DNA of 64,000 bases from Salipiger sp. CCB-MM3 (GTDB lineage: Bacteria; Pseudomonadota; Alphaproteobacteria; Rhodobacterales; Rhodobacteraceae). The position numbers were made by a program, and so were the translations under genes. Of the stretch, positions 20,462 to 30,300 are shown piece by piece; position 1 is the stretch's first letter, and each line of letters begins with the position of its first letter. The notes beneath the pieces were generated by a model that was not told where the DNA came from, searched no databases, and saw only the letters and a list, made by a program, of their open reading frames with translations. The stretch spans positions 62,001 through 126,000 of the forward strand of contig NZ_CP014597.1 of assembly GCF_001687105.1 (NCBI RefSeq), in the 5' to 3' direction.

Positions 20462-20815
20462 TGAGCCAGCCCCTTTGAAGTGGTCCACCCACGAAGCCGG
20501 AAATCGGATAGGATTTCGGCGAACAGGAGGACTACGGAATGGCTGGAAAGCGTGAGAAGCCTGAAGACATTTTCACCAAGCTGCGCCAAGTCGAGGTGCT
20601 GCATGGCCAGGGCCTGTCGATGGCAGATGCGGTGCGCCAGATCGGAATATCGCAGCACACGTTCTACCGGCGGCGTAAGCAGAATGGCGGTATGAACCGG
20701 CCACAGTTGTCGCGACTGAAGGACCTCGAGAAGGAGAACCTGAGGCTGCGGCGGGCGGTATCTGACCTGACGCTCGAGAAGCTGATCCTGACCGAGGCTG
20801 CCCAGGGAAACTTCT
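20462..20815 (+). mobile_element. Truncated IS3-family (IS407-group) element, copy A
   Basis: It starts with the terminal repeat TGAGCCAGCCCCTTTGAAG and carries a nearly complete orfA (start 20539, MAGKREKPEDIFTKLRQVEVL). It matches the ends at 44496 and 57905 until 20815, just before the frameshift region, and then changes to unrelated sequence. OrfB and the right end are gone. Its few substitutions against copies B and C make it an older copy. Confidence 0.8.
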
Positions 20816-21072
20816 TCTCTATTCGGAGATCATGGGTCAACTCCCCTTCCAAGGTTTAATGCTCTTTTCTCGGTACGTTGAACCTGCGGGGCTCGTTCTT
20901 CTCTCCGAGGTCGGCATGGTTGACGCCTCATGATGGGATCAGAGGAAGTAGGCGGAGCCATCTGAGCCGCGCGGTCACTGCGGTGCCGCTCGAGTTTCCA
21001 CGGTCTCGCCCCCTTCCGTCGTCTCCGCAGGGCCCCTCCGAGCCGGAGGAGTTCGGTGTTCTGATGCGAGGT

Positions 21073-21618
21073 TCAGGCTGCGGGAGCAGAAGACCAGCGG
21101 AACTCGGTGTCATCCCGCCACATGCGATGCAGCACGATGGCAAGTTTGCGCGCCACGGCGACAACCGCCTTCTGGAAACCTTGGCGCCGCGCCACGGCAA
21201 CGCCCCAGGACTTGAGGCTGCTCCAACGCGGGATGCGAGAATTGGTCAACAAGACCAGCGCCGCCTCATACAGCGCGCTTCTCATCAAGGCGTCGCCGCA
21301 GCGCGAGATACGCCCGACTCTCGCCGTCTCGCCCGATTGGTAGAGGCGTGGCGTGAGGCCATAGTGCGCACCCACGCATTTCGACCGACTGAAGCGAGCC
21401 GGGTTGTCGACACAGGCCCTATACGTGAAGGCGACGATCGGGCCGACGCCGGGCGCGGTCATGAGGCGGCGACACACGGGGTCCACACGCACGGCATCAA
21501 GGAGCATCTTGTGCAGCTTGGCGAGCTCCGTCCGTAGAGCTTCGCGCGCCAGGAGGAGCGGAATGACAATTGCCGCGATGGCTGGAGCATCAGCAACGAG
21601 TTTGCGCACCCGCATCAC
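21073..21618 (-). pseudogene. IS110-family transposase remnant (C-terminal half)
   Basis: The 181 residues match the C-terminal domain of transposase A in the module (MTAPGVGPIVAFTYRACVDN, YGLTPRLYQSGE, VARKLAIVLHRMWRDD). The N-terminal DEDD domain is missing; upstream of 21618 the sequence turns into an IS5 remnant. It cannot be active. It does keep, in frame, the C-terminal tail that the module genes have lost. Confidence 0.75.
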
Positions 21619-21624
21619 GGCCCT

Positions 21625-21946
21625 GGCGCGGCGGCACTGCTGGGCAGCCTGCCGAGGGCGGGCTGGCTTTTGGAAGATCGGGACGATGATGCCGATTAGT
21701 TCAGAGAAGCTTTGAAAGACAAGGGGATATAGGTTTGCATCCTAGGCCGGAAATCCCGCAAGAAGGCGGTGAAATACGACAAGAGGCGTTACAAACGGCG
21801 CAACCGCATCGAGATCATGTTCGGTCGCTTAAAGGACTGGCGGCGCGTAGCCACACGATACGACCGCTGTCCGGAAACGTTCTTCTCTGCGATCATGCTC
21901 GCCGCAACCGTCTTGTTCTGGCTGTGAAATTCATTGGTCTGGACCC
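21625..21946 (+). pseudogene. IS5-family orfB remnant with right terminal repeat
   Basis: Read in one frame this is the end of an IS427-like orfB (GWLLEDRDDDAD, RNRIEIMFGRLKDWRR, VLFWL), but it has TAG at the expected Trp after DDDAD and another TAG after KDKGI. It ends with ATTGGTCTGGACCC followed by TAG, which matches the left end at 15561. It shows what the right ends missing from the two larger IS5 copies should look like. Confidence 0.7.
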
Positions 21947-22183
21947 TAGTTGCCTTGTTGACCCGGCGAGCTCGTTGATCTGTACGTCTCCGACGGGGGG
22001 CTTCTTAACCTGCATCAGGTTGTTCACCGCGGTTCGAACGCCCGCTTTGCTCAGGAAGGCGGATACGCTTTGTGGAATCGGTAGTTCAGTCGTCTTGGTC
22101 TTTCTTCGGCAGCAGTAGAGGCGCCCGAGAAGCTTGATGGTCTTAGCCTCTCGATGAGTCTGCAGGGCAAAAGGCCAGCGCAT
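21947..22183 (-). pseudogene. Possible small gene truncated by the IS5 remnant
   Basis: A frame starting at 22183 (MRWPFALQTHREAKTIKLL) has protein-like composition up to the IS5 edge at 21946 and then runs into IS sequence. About 79 residues are visible, with a basic N-terminal part and a segment PIPQSVSAFLSKAG. No family is recognised and no clear ribosome site is seen. It could be chance. Confidence 0.3.
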
Positions 22184-22233
22184 CGCTACGCTGACCTATC
22201 TGTTTAGATTCTGGGATCATGCTTGGAGGATTA

Positions 22234-22623
22234 TCAACGGCAGCGCGTGCCGTGAACTTCCCCCTCGTCGGACCGGATGGTCACACTGCTATCTTCGGTC
22301 TTCACCTTGAGAACATATTCCCCGTCCACCATTCCTTCGGTCGACGCGGCGTACTTGGCCTGGACCCATCCGTTTCCGAGGTTCTTCAGGGCAGACGTGC
22401 GCTCGTACATGGTAGATGAAACCGAGAACTTTCCGCTGCCGACCCAGATCATACCCTCGTCGGTGCCGCCCTGGCAGTTGGCAGAGTAGTTATCCATATA
22501 ATACATCCGGCCGGCAGCAGAAGCAGGCTCAGCCGACATAAGTGCCGCCGCTGTGGCGAGCGGGAGCACCAGCATGGCCCTAGTGCTCATCAGACGCGAT
22601 TTAACCATACTACCAATCGTCAT
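22234..22623 (-). CDS. Small exported hypothetical protein, 129 aa
   Basis: The start at 22623 is preceded by AAGGAG with 8-nt spacing. The first 37 residues form a signal peptide (hydrophobic LVLPLATAAALMSA, cleavage near ASAAG). The mature protein of about 90 residues has two cysteines (SANCQGG and the C-terminal GTRCR) and alternating polar and aromatic residues, suggesting a small disulfide-linked periplasmic beta protein. The family is not recognised. Its 5' region faces the plus-strand frame at 22704. Confidence 0.7.
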   Translation of the reverse strand: MTIGSMVKSRLMSTRAMLVLPLATAAALMSAEPASAAGRMYYMDNYSANCQGGTDEGMIWVGSGKFSVSSTMYERTSALKNLGNGWVQAKYAASTEGMVDGEYVLKVKTEDSSVTIRSDEGEVHGTRCR

Positions 22624-22703
22624 GTGTCGAACTCCTTGACGTACACTCAACGGGACCGTGAAAGCATAATACGGCGACATCAAGGGTTTTCTATATCAGA
22701 ACA

Positions 22704-23096
22704 ATGATTTCCGTGGTTGTGACTATTGCGAAGCGTCTAGCCTTGGCGCGCGCGTCTGCATTTTCAGAGTTTGCGAGTGATCAGGCGACCAAGGATTGGA
22801 TCTTCTATACCGCCTCGAGCATTGCTGCGAAAACGAGTGACAGAAGTTCTGGCTTTCCGGGGTTGGCACGTGATGATGAATGGAGTGGGATCCGGACCCT
22901 GATGCGCACTCTCCAAGAGAAGTCGCGGAAGCCTGGGTACGGCGAAGATTTTCAGCTGCGCGCGCTAGGCAGCATCCCGACAGGAGAGGATCGTTCCCTG
23001 CTCGAAATGATCCTAGCGGGGCATCGGGTCTCTTACCTGAAGGCGTTGGCCGACGTCCGCCAGCTGTCTGTTTCTTCTCCTTGGATTCAGCAATAG
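22704..23096 (+). CDS. Hypothetical protein, 130 aa, uncertain
   Basis: An open frame with plausible helical composition (ATKDWIFYTASSIAAK, SLLEMILAGHRVSYLKALADV) between a divergent exported gene and a plus-strand gene. No ribosome binding site is visible before the ATG at 22704 and no family is recognised. No competing frame exists here, which is the main reason to keep it. Confidence 0.4.
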   Translation: MISVVVTIAKRLALARASAFSEFASDQATKDWIFYTASSIAAKTSDRSSGFPGLARDDEWSGIRTLMRTLQEKSRKPGYGEDFQLRALGSIPTGEDRSLLEMILAGHRVSYLKALADVRQLSVSSPWIQQ

Positions 23097-23202
23097 CACC
23101 ACCCCATTTATTTCGGCAGACAACGTCACGCTAGTTCGCCGGCTGCCCTTGCTCTCCCCTGCGGGAAAGGCTTTTCTGCAGGCGAGGCATCAGGGGACTT
23201 TC

Positions 23203-24261
23203 ATGTACGTTATCAACATCTTCATCGCTGGCGACGAGATCAGCGGCGCGCTGCCGCTCCCTAGAGACTTGGTTCTGGAGATTGATCGCAGCGAAGCGAT
23301 GGAAGGGCGAGAGAAGAATGAATTAGACCTCGCCATGCTCTCGTGCTCGCCCTACGCTAAAGACCTGCAGGACATCGAAGTTGTAGAAGGCTGGACAGGG
23401 AATAAGCTGCTTAAGATGGCGTTGGCACGCCTCCTTGTGGCTCATGACGACGCCTACATCGCTCTTCAGGCTGGCCACGACTTCTTTGTTTTCATTGCGG
23501 AAGCAACCCGTGATGAGAACGGTGAGCCAGACGATCTGCAGTGGGATTTCCTCATGTCCTACGACCTTGGCGACGTCGATCGAGACGTCGGAATGAAGTA
23601 CGTCTACGGTAGTTTCGTCGAGAAGCGCGATTACCTGGCGACGGCGATTGCTGCAGGTCTCTACCGAGACGACGGCCATGTCGCCGAGAGGCTGGCATCC
23701 GTCATAAGCGTCATCGACGAGCGCGAAAGCGGACTTGATGAGGCGCCCGAGCTGGATGAAGACCGCGTATCAATCGTTTTCGAAACCGAGCAGGGCCGGC
23801 GCATGATACAGCTGCCGCGGCACTTCATCCTAGAAATGAAGTCGGAGGATTTGAGCGAAGATCGCCAGCACGCGGAGAGGAACTTCGCCGCCTTGGCATG
23901 TACCCAAAACTGGGCTGACCTTGAGGATACCATTGTGTTGGATGGGCAGCCCGGAAGGGTGGTGCTTGCATGGTCTCTCATGAGCTTTCTGTCGATGCAG
24001 AAAAGCGCTCTTGAGGCGGTGCGCAAAGGAGACGACTTCTTCGCCATTGTCGCAGAAGCAACCTTCAACGAAGAGGATGGAGAGCCCACACTTGAATGGG
24101 ATGTCCTCGGCTCTCGCAAGGTTGGAGAGATCAGTGAGGAAGCGGATGTGACCCGCAACTTCAGTCGTCTGATTGGGTGGGCCTATGACGATCTGAAAGC
24201 TGCATTGGAAGTCGGACGCTACCGAAAGGATGGCGTGGTCGGCGCTTTGATTTCAGAGTGA
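23203..24261 (+). CDS. Internally duplicated hypothetical protein, 352 aa
   Basis: The protein consists of two homologous halves (about residues 1-165 and 185-352). Each half has a beta hairpin start, a PR(D/H)(L/F) ILE-type motif, a stretch with a conserved Cys (MLSCSPYAKDL against ALACTQNWADL), then DFF..(I/V)AEAT....GEP, a (Q/E)WD(F/V)L segment, and a closing helix ending in GLYRDDG or GRYRKDG. It is acidic and has no signal or membrane segment. The start at 23203 follows a GGGGA stretch; the longer frame from 23149 has a non-conserved leader. No family is recognised. The duplication suggests a pseudo-dimeric fold. Confidence 0.7.
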   Translation: MYVINIFIAGDEISGALPLPRDLVLEIDRSEAMEGREKNELDLAMLSCSPYAKDLQDIEVVEGWTGNKLLKMALARLLVAHDDAYIALQAGHDFFVFIAEATRDENGEPDDLQWDFLMSYDLGDVDRDVGMKYVYGSFVEKRDYLATAIAAGLYRDDGHVAERLASVISVIDERESGLDEAPELDEDRVSIVFETEQGRRMIQLPRHFILEMKSEDLSEDRQHAERNFAALACTQNWADLEDTIVLDGQPGRVVLAWSLMSFLSMQKSALEAVRKGDDFFAIVAEATFNEEDGEPTLEWDVLGSRKVGEISEEADVTRNFSRLIGWAYDDLKAALEVGRYRKDGVVGALISE

Positions 24262-24313
24262 GCCCGAGCGGCTGTCGGCAACGCTAAGTTCAAGCTCTGT
24301 GATACCCAAACGC

Positions 24314-24342
24314 GAGGGCGCCAAAGTCGATTTGGCGCCCTC
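24314..24342. terminator. Bidirectional terminator hairpin
   Basis: A perfect 12-bp stem (24314-24325 with 24331-24342) with a 5-nt loop lies between the convergent genes ending at 24261 and 24360. The AAA/TTT at the loop side and the pyrimidine tract on the plus strand fit intrinsic termination. Confidence 0.75.
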
Positions 24343-24359
24343 TCTTACGAACGTCGTGG

Positions 24360-24953
24360 TTACACCAGCTCCTTCGGGTGCAGCACGACCCGCGCGTTCA
24401 TCGGCACCTGGTCGTAGAGTTGAACGATCTGGTCATTGATGAGGCCGGCACAGCCGTTTGAAACGGCGCGCCCTATGCTGCCCGGGTCATCGGTCCCGTG
24501 CACTCTCAGATAGGTGTCGCCACGCTCGGGCGTGAAGAGGTACAGCGCGCGTGCGCCGAGTGGATTGCCAGGGCCACCCGGCATGCCATCTGCGTATTTC
24601 TGGTACTTTTCAGGTTCCCGCTCGATCATACCGGGCGTTGGAGTCCACGATGGCCACTCTTTCTTGGCGCCAACGTAGTACTCACCGGGTTCGTACAAGC
24701 TATCGCGGCCCACTCGAATGGGGTAAACCCATGCTTGACCGCCTGAAAGCGTCCAGAAGAGCCGGAACGCGTCCGGATAGACGTGCACTTCATTTGGCGG
24801 AAGGGGGTTGGCCAAGCGAATGAGCTGTGGTGCTGTCACGCTGGGGGCCGGCTGGGGGGCGGTCTGCGCGCTGAGAATTGAGGGGACTGCGAGGCCTGCT
24901 GCGGAAGCGAGGCCGAGCTTCAATGCGCCTCGGCGCGTCGTGAAGGCATTCAT
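24360..24953 (-). CDS. L,D-transpeptidase (YkuD domain), Tat-exported
   Basis: A 197-residue periplasmic enzyme that forms 3-3 peptidoglycan cross-links or attaches proteins to peptidoglycan. The N-terminus has a twin-arginine signal (TTRRGALKLGLASAAG) and a cleavage site near LSAQT. The YkuD domain shows the HGTDDPG segment (His152) and the catalytic SNGC motif (Cys168). A Pro-rich ATP-independent substrate region and a conserved VGAKKEWPSW segment precede it. This matches the ErfK/YbiS/YcfS/YnhG family, common as several paralogues in alphaproteobacteria. It is a single gene with its own terminator. Confidence 0.92.
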   Translation of the reverse strand: MNAFTTRRGALKLGLASAAGLAVPSILSAQTAPQPAPSVTAPQLIRLANPLPPNEVHVYPDAFRLFWTLSGGQAWVYPIRVGRDSLYEPGEYYVGAKKEWPSWTPTPGMIEREPEKYQKYADGMPGGPGNPLGARALYLFTPERGDTYLRVHGTDDPGSIGRAVSNGCAGLINDQIVQLYDQVPMNARVVLHPKELV

Positions 24954-25221
24954 GCGTATTCCTTTCCTTCACCGACCCGATGTTGATCGGCCAGAGAAGA
25001 CTACTCGGGTTATCTTAACTGGCGCTTAGGCAATGTGCGCCGCACTCATCTGTTGGCAAGCAGCGCGCATTTGAGCCGCCTTTCATGCAGATAGAATGTG
25101 TGCGGGGCGCGCCGGGTTCCAAAATTCGAGTGCAACTCTTGGCGCGGCGCTGTGATCGCTACGGCTTCGTGGATGTGCCTGAGGCGTATGAGTGACGTGC
25201 TCTGGAGCGTCCGTCTGCTTG

Positions 25222-25902
25222 CTAGTGTCCGCCGTTCAGGTCCATGGCGTAGATCTCCGCCCAAAGGGCTTCATGCTCGCGCTCCTGCTCTGACTTCGGC
25301 CCGTAGCGCTGGGCGGCCGTATCGAAGCCTGGATCACGTTCGCTCATGCCCATAGCCAATGCTGAGAGCGCATAGGCACGGCCTGCCTCCTGCCGGTCGC
25401 TTCCGGAGTAAATGCGTTCTGCAAAGGATCGGATGAGGTCCATCTGAGCAGTGGTTGGCGGCAAGATTACCCCTTGATCAATGGAGGCAGTATCTGTGCT
25501 GGCACCCACGACATCCCAGTAGTCGGAGACCACTGCACGGGCCCCGTGTGCGAAAAGCTCGGTCTTGGCCGCATCGCTAAGCTCGAGCTTGGTTTGAGTG
25601 TGACGATCTTCGATGAGCTCCAGGCCCCCGCCTTCGAGGAGCTTGGCCAAGCAGACATCACAGAGGGAGCATTTTGGAGGAACTGCAGGACCTCTTATGG
25701 TCCAGATGTAGGAACGCCCCTGCCCTTCATTGCCGGTCACCAGAACACCATCGTTGTCCCAGTAGCCGCTCTCTTTCCGGCAGACACCGCATCCGTAGTC
25801 TTCAACAGCGCCGCTTGAGTAAGCCTTTCCCGGGCGCGCCATGTTGTCTTCCGACATCTCACCGCGTTCGTTGTCCGCGCGCCGCGGCCCGTCATTTCGC
25901 AT
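25222..25902 (-). CDS. Hypothetical cysteine-motif protein, 226 aa
   Basis: The family is not recognised. Two cysteine clusters, CGVC near residue 40 and CSLCDVC near residue 80, could bind one zinc or iron ion. The C-terminal half is helical and acidic (ERDPGFDTAAQRYG). There is no signal or membrane segment. The ATG at 25902 has AAGGGG upstream; a GTG two codons earlier overlaps this site and is less likely. It is followed upstream by another unknown minus-strand gene (26019-26567) with a gap of over 100 bp, so a shared transcript is possible but not shown. Confidence 0.65.
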   Translation of the reverse strand: MRNDGPRRADNERGEMSEDNMARPGKAYSSGAVEDYGCGVCRKESGYWDNDGVLVTGNEGQGRSYIWTIRGPAVPPKCSLCDVCLAKLLEGGGLELIEDRHTQTKLELSDAAKTELFAHGARAVVSDYWDVVGASTDTASIDQGVILPPTTAQMDLIRSFAERIYSGSDRQEAGRAYALSALAMGMSERDPGFDTAAQRYGPKSEQEREHEALWAEIYAMDLNGGH

Positions 25903-26018
25903 GTTCACCCCTTAGCCCTTGGGCTCGGCCCAAGGCATCAATCGTTTGTGCTAACGATATCAACGCCTTCGGCCGTTGCAAGATCATGTGCAAAGAGTCG
26001 TGTTTTTCTGTCTGAAAA

Positions 26019-26567
26019 CTAGGGCGCGTTGACACTGGGCTGAGGGATGTAGTCGCAGTATTCGGCCAAGTCGGAGAGGTAGCTCCACTCATTGATGTTC
26101 GCATGCCGCAGCAGGGCCTGAGCCCGGTGGGATATCTTGTCCAATTCCACCGCTTGTTCGGTGATTGCGTGCCTCTTCCGGAAGCCATCGTCACCTCTGG
26201 GGCCGGAGGAGATGGTGTAGTCGATCTTGAAAAGACGATCATCGTCTTCTGCCATATGAAACTCTGAAAATCCGCCCTGAAGCATTCTGAACAAGCTATC
26301 ACAGGCTACGAGGTCCTTCTGATAAAGCCACCAATCAGTGCTGTCCTCCAGCAGCCCAACTGGCGAAAAGCTTTCGAGCACTGCCGCAGCCAACTCCCCC
26401 TCAACAGACCGGGGCACGACTTCAGTCGGCGCCCGAAGCGGAAGGCCGGTGACGACGTTTTCTGCGGCGTTCTCGGTGACGGTCACCTGAACGAACATAT
26501 GTGTGTGCCCGCTTAGCTGCGGTTCTCTGAATTTCAGCAACTGTGCGTAGTGGTCTGTTTGTGGCAT
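26019..26567 (-). CDS. Hypothetical protein, 182 aa
   Basis: The start at 26567 has a good AAGGAG site 6 nt upstream, which supports a real gene; the longer frame to 26651 is rejected. The sequence begins MPQTDHYAQLLKFREPQ, has a beta-strand with VTVTENAAENVV, an acidic aromatic stretch (EDSTDWWLYQKD) and a C-terminal region ending in YCDYIPQPSVNAP. No transmembrane segment, signal or known motif is seen. Confidence 0.65.
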   Translation of the reverse strand: MPQTDHYAQLLKFREPQLSGHTHMFVQVTVTENAAENVVTGLPLRAPTEVVPRSVEGELAAAVLESFSPVGLLEDSTDWWLYQKDLVACDSLFRMLQGGFSEFHMAEDDDRLFKIDYTISSGPRGDDGFRKRHAITEQAVELDKISHRAQALLRHANINEWSYLSDLAEYCDYIPQPSVNAP

Positions 26568-27011
26568 CGACGTCTCCTTGGTCCTGTGGACATATGAGAC
26601 GTGGTGCAATCGAGACGCTCTACCGTCGTGAGGACTTCTCAAACCTCGCAAGGGCCCGGTCGAGAATGTCGTCGCGCAGAACTCTTACCTTCGCCCCAGA
26701 GGGCATTGTTAGAGTTCTGACGGCGTCAACTTTTCCCACGACCGTCGGGCGCCCAGATTTTGGCTCTCTGTGAAAGACATGCAAGAGTTTCGCCAACATT
26801 CGAATTCACCTCCTTGGAGACCAGCTTTACATGCAGATACGAGCAACACCGCTCCAGTGAGGTTGACATCGTCGTTCGCGGTGCGCCTCCGGACAGGAGT
26901 ACTGAGCTCACCCGTTGCGGGGTTGCTGTGCAAAATCGAACAGAGGGGCGCCATGACACTTTGTATGCACATCACTATGTGAGCGATACGGTTGTGTAAG
27001 GGGTGCAAACA
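26568..27011. other. Gap without a supported gene
   Basis: Frames on both strands are open here, but none has a ribosome site or protein-like composition, and the longest (minus, 26709-27290) is antisense to the small exported protein that follows. I see no structured repeat. Confidence 0.5.
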
Positions 27012-27293
27012 ATGCGGAACCTTGTAGTTCTTTAGATGGCGCTTTTCGCCGCCACACCTGTATCGGCGCAGAGCCACAAGGCGCTTAGCTGCGAAAATTC
27101 GGCCAAGATCGTCATGGAGGCAGTTCAGGCGCGCAAGGACGGAGTCTCTGAAAAGCGTACCGAGCGAGAGCTGCGCCGGGCTTTGGATCGGGACACTGGC
27201 ACCATGGTCGCCCAGTGGATCTATGGTCTCCCTGAGGACCAGCTCACCCTCGATGTTGGTCGGACCTGGGAGGGACAGTGTCTCTCGCAATAA
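27012..27293 (+). pseudogene. Small exported protein with in-frame TAG in the signal peptide
   Basis: From the ATG at 27012 the frame reads MRNLVVL, then TAG (27033-27035), then MALFAATPVSAQS and an 80-residue mature part with two cysteines (LSCENSAKI, GQCLSQ). With a Leu or similar residue at the stop it would be a normal signal peptide with an ASA-type cleavage site. The ATG right after the TAG (27036) would leave too short a leader for export. The rest of the frame is intact, so the loss is recent or is a sequencing error. Confidence 0.5.
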
Positions 27294-27360
27294 CGCCGGA
27301 CCGCAACACCGAGGGTAGGCTTTCTAAGTCGCCGTCTTTTCAGCTATCGCGTTCTGGTGG

Positions 27361-30300
27361 TCATTCTCCTGGCGTTCCCACGCTCTCGAAGGCGTCCGCG
27401 CTCAGGTGAACTGGGTTCTCTGCGAACATGCGCTCCTTGGCCTTGGCACCGATCGAGACAGAGTCGATGAAGACATCAGACGAGCCGGGGTTCCGGCCGA
27501 CCGAGATCACGCTGTCGACGCATTCAATGAGCGAACTGCGCTTCTCCTCGGGCGCTGCCACGATCACCTGCAGACCGAGCGATCGGAAGAGGTCCATGAG
27601 CCGCTGCGTGTTCGGGATGTCGAGCTTGTTGAACGCCTCATCGAAGACCATCAGGCCCATGCCTTCATAGTCGCCAGGAGTGGCCTTCGGGTAGTATGCC
27701 GAGACGAGCGAAGCTGCGATTGCCACGTAGTACGGCGCCTGGCGCTGACCGCCCGAAAGCTTGCCAAGCACGGACGAAAACGGTGTGCTGACGGTCCGGC
27801 CGGCGTCCTCGGGATCCGGGTGTTCGATGAAGAGCTCGAAGTTGAAGTAGTTCCGGTAGTCCTCGTAGCGCTTCACGTCGTCGCTCTCACCCTCGAGCAG
27901 CGCGTCGAGTGCCTGAAGGCTTTCGTCGTCAGCAACATCGAGCACGGATTGATCCGCGGGGACCTCGGCGGTCACCAGCCGGTAGATTGGCAGGAACTGC
28001 GCTGAAACCGTGCTCCGGAATTGATAGGTCTGCCCGACGAACGAATACTTTCCGAGCCGGCGGTTCAGGCTGTCGAGCTGCTCCTCCATGAGAGCGAACT
28101 GTTCCCCGATCCGGCCAATGAGCCCTTCCGTGAGGCTCGTCTCCATTTCGTCTCGCGCCCGCTCGAGGCGCTCGCGATATTGCAGGAGTTCGTGGTTGCT
28201 CAGGCGGTCGAGATGCGAATGGGCCCAGATGAAGCGCTCCGCGTCCGTGCTGTTCTCCCCAAGAGGTGCGTCTTCGACCATCCACTTCTGGGCGTAGGAC
28301 ATCAGGCCATTGTTGCCGCGGGTGATGAGCGCACCGGCGGAGCCGTCTCTGGTGATCTCTTGGCGGACGTCCGAGATGCGTTCGCGTAGAACCGCGATCC
28401 TGGACGTCGCCTCTGAAATCGGAAGGCCTGTGATCGCATCGACCTCTTCGTCGGTGACCGGCACCTCGTAGTCGCCTTCACCGATCAGCCTGGCGACCGC
28501 CTCTGGAATGGCTGCCTGGGACCGCTCCTTGACCTCAGACATGCTCTGTCGGAGCGAGAGCAGGTCATTCTGGCGGTCATCGAGCTTGGCAGACATGATG
28601 CCACACTGGATGTCCAAAGTCCGGCGCCGCTTATCGATTTTCAGAGTTTCCGCTCCGAGGTCTTCCAGCCTACCCTCAATTTCAGAGAGTCTGGCATCGA
28701 TGTTACCTGTGTCTGGGGCGGACATTGCCTGCCGGCGCTGGGCGAGCGACCGCAGGGCCGTGAGGACCTCTTTCAGGTCCGTGAATGCCTTGGAGAGCGT
28801 TTCAGGATCGATGACCGAAAGCGCACGTATGCGCTGCTGGGCGGCCTCAAGATCTCGGGTGGATTTCTGCAGGTTCTCGTAGCGCTCGCGCATTTCTGTA
28901 AGTTCAAGCGCCAGTTCACCGCGGGCGGCGCTTTGCGCGGTCTTGCCCAGGATCGGCCGACGATCACGGAATACTCGGAGCGTGGCTCCTGAGCCGGTCT
29001 TCCCGTTGCGCATGATCCCACTCGAGAGCGAGCGAAGTTCGGCCTCCGTCTCGGCGCGGCTGTAGCGTCCGACATTGAATTCCAGGAACTGACGGACCAC
29101 CGGATCGTCCGAAGTCACCACCTCAGCAATGGAGTTCTCTGCCAAGCGTGCCCGGACATTGCGCAAGCGCCGCTGGTCGATAAGACGAACCCCATCATAG
29201 GTGTTGCGATTGCGGTAGAGCAGCTCGAACGCGGCATCGACCTGAGCTTCATCAACGATGATCGCTTCTCGGTTAGCGCCGAGTATGGCCTCGAGAGCGT
29301 AGGCCCAAGACGTGTCGCTCACTGTTACGAGATCAGGTAGGCATCGTGCGCCAATGCCGGCTCGCTCGAGATCAGCAAGGAAACTCCTTACCCCTCGACT
29401 TAGGACGGCTTCAGGTCCTGCTGATGCATCTTCGTCCCCAAAATCGCGGAGCTTCGTCCTCATCTCGATAGCTGCTTCCCGGGTCTCATCCAGGTGGGTC
29501 AAGATGACATGAAGATCGCGGGACTTCCCACTGATGCCGCTTACTTTTTCAGAAATTTCGCCTGCAACAGAGGCCCATTCTTCCGCGCTCCGGCCAGAGG
29601 TCAGCTTGGTTAATTTGGCGCCTTCCTCAGCGATCGAGGACACGATCGGAATCATGCTGGTGATCGCCTTCAGGTGGCGAATATCGGCGTACGGAATGAG
29701 GCCGGATTCAATGCGATGGCGCAGGCTCGCCTTGCGCTCCTCGAGAAGCCGGCGTTCTGAATCCAGTCGCCCGAGTTCGGCAGAGCCATCAACTTCAGTG
29801 AGCTTTTGGCGCAGTCCGCCGCGCTCGGCTTCGAGGTCATTCACCTCTGCCGAAAGCTCCTCTGAGCGTGCTGTCGCTGTCTTCAGCTCTGCTTGGCTGG
29901 AAGTCAGTTCATCTCGCAGCTTGCGGGTTTCCAACTCGGCCTCAGCGACATCGAGTGCGAAGGACGCAACATTAAGTTCACCCTCCATCTTGCTGATGCT
30001 GAATCCCTTTTGGAATCGAGATGTGACGGTCGACAGGTCGCTTGTCATGCCTTCGATGCGGGCCACCTCAGCGGACATTTCCCGCCAGACCGAAATCGAC
30101 GAACGGACCCCGGCTACATCAAGAGGCAGCGGCTCGAGAACAAAGCGACGAACGAAATCAGTCGGGTCCGACATCTCTTTGGCCTGCAGCGCGTTCGCAA
30201 AGCTGCGAAGGAACCGCTTTGCATCCGGAGGCGCGGAGGGACGCATCACCTGCAGGTAAGCGTTCACGAATTTGGTGCTGTTTTGGTAGAAGGAGATCGC

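Noticed and set aside
25222..26567. JetD candidate among the unknown genes near the condensin operon
   Set aside because: Neither product shows a TOPRIM Glu/DxD pattern or DUF2220-like size; both are about 200 residues and lie beyond a divergent small gene.
26709..27290. Minus-strand frame of 193 residues
   Set aside because: Overlaps the exported-protein remnant on the other strand, lacks a ribosome site and has mixed composition without a core.
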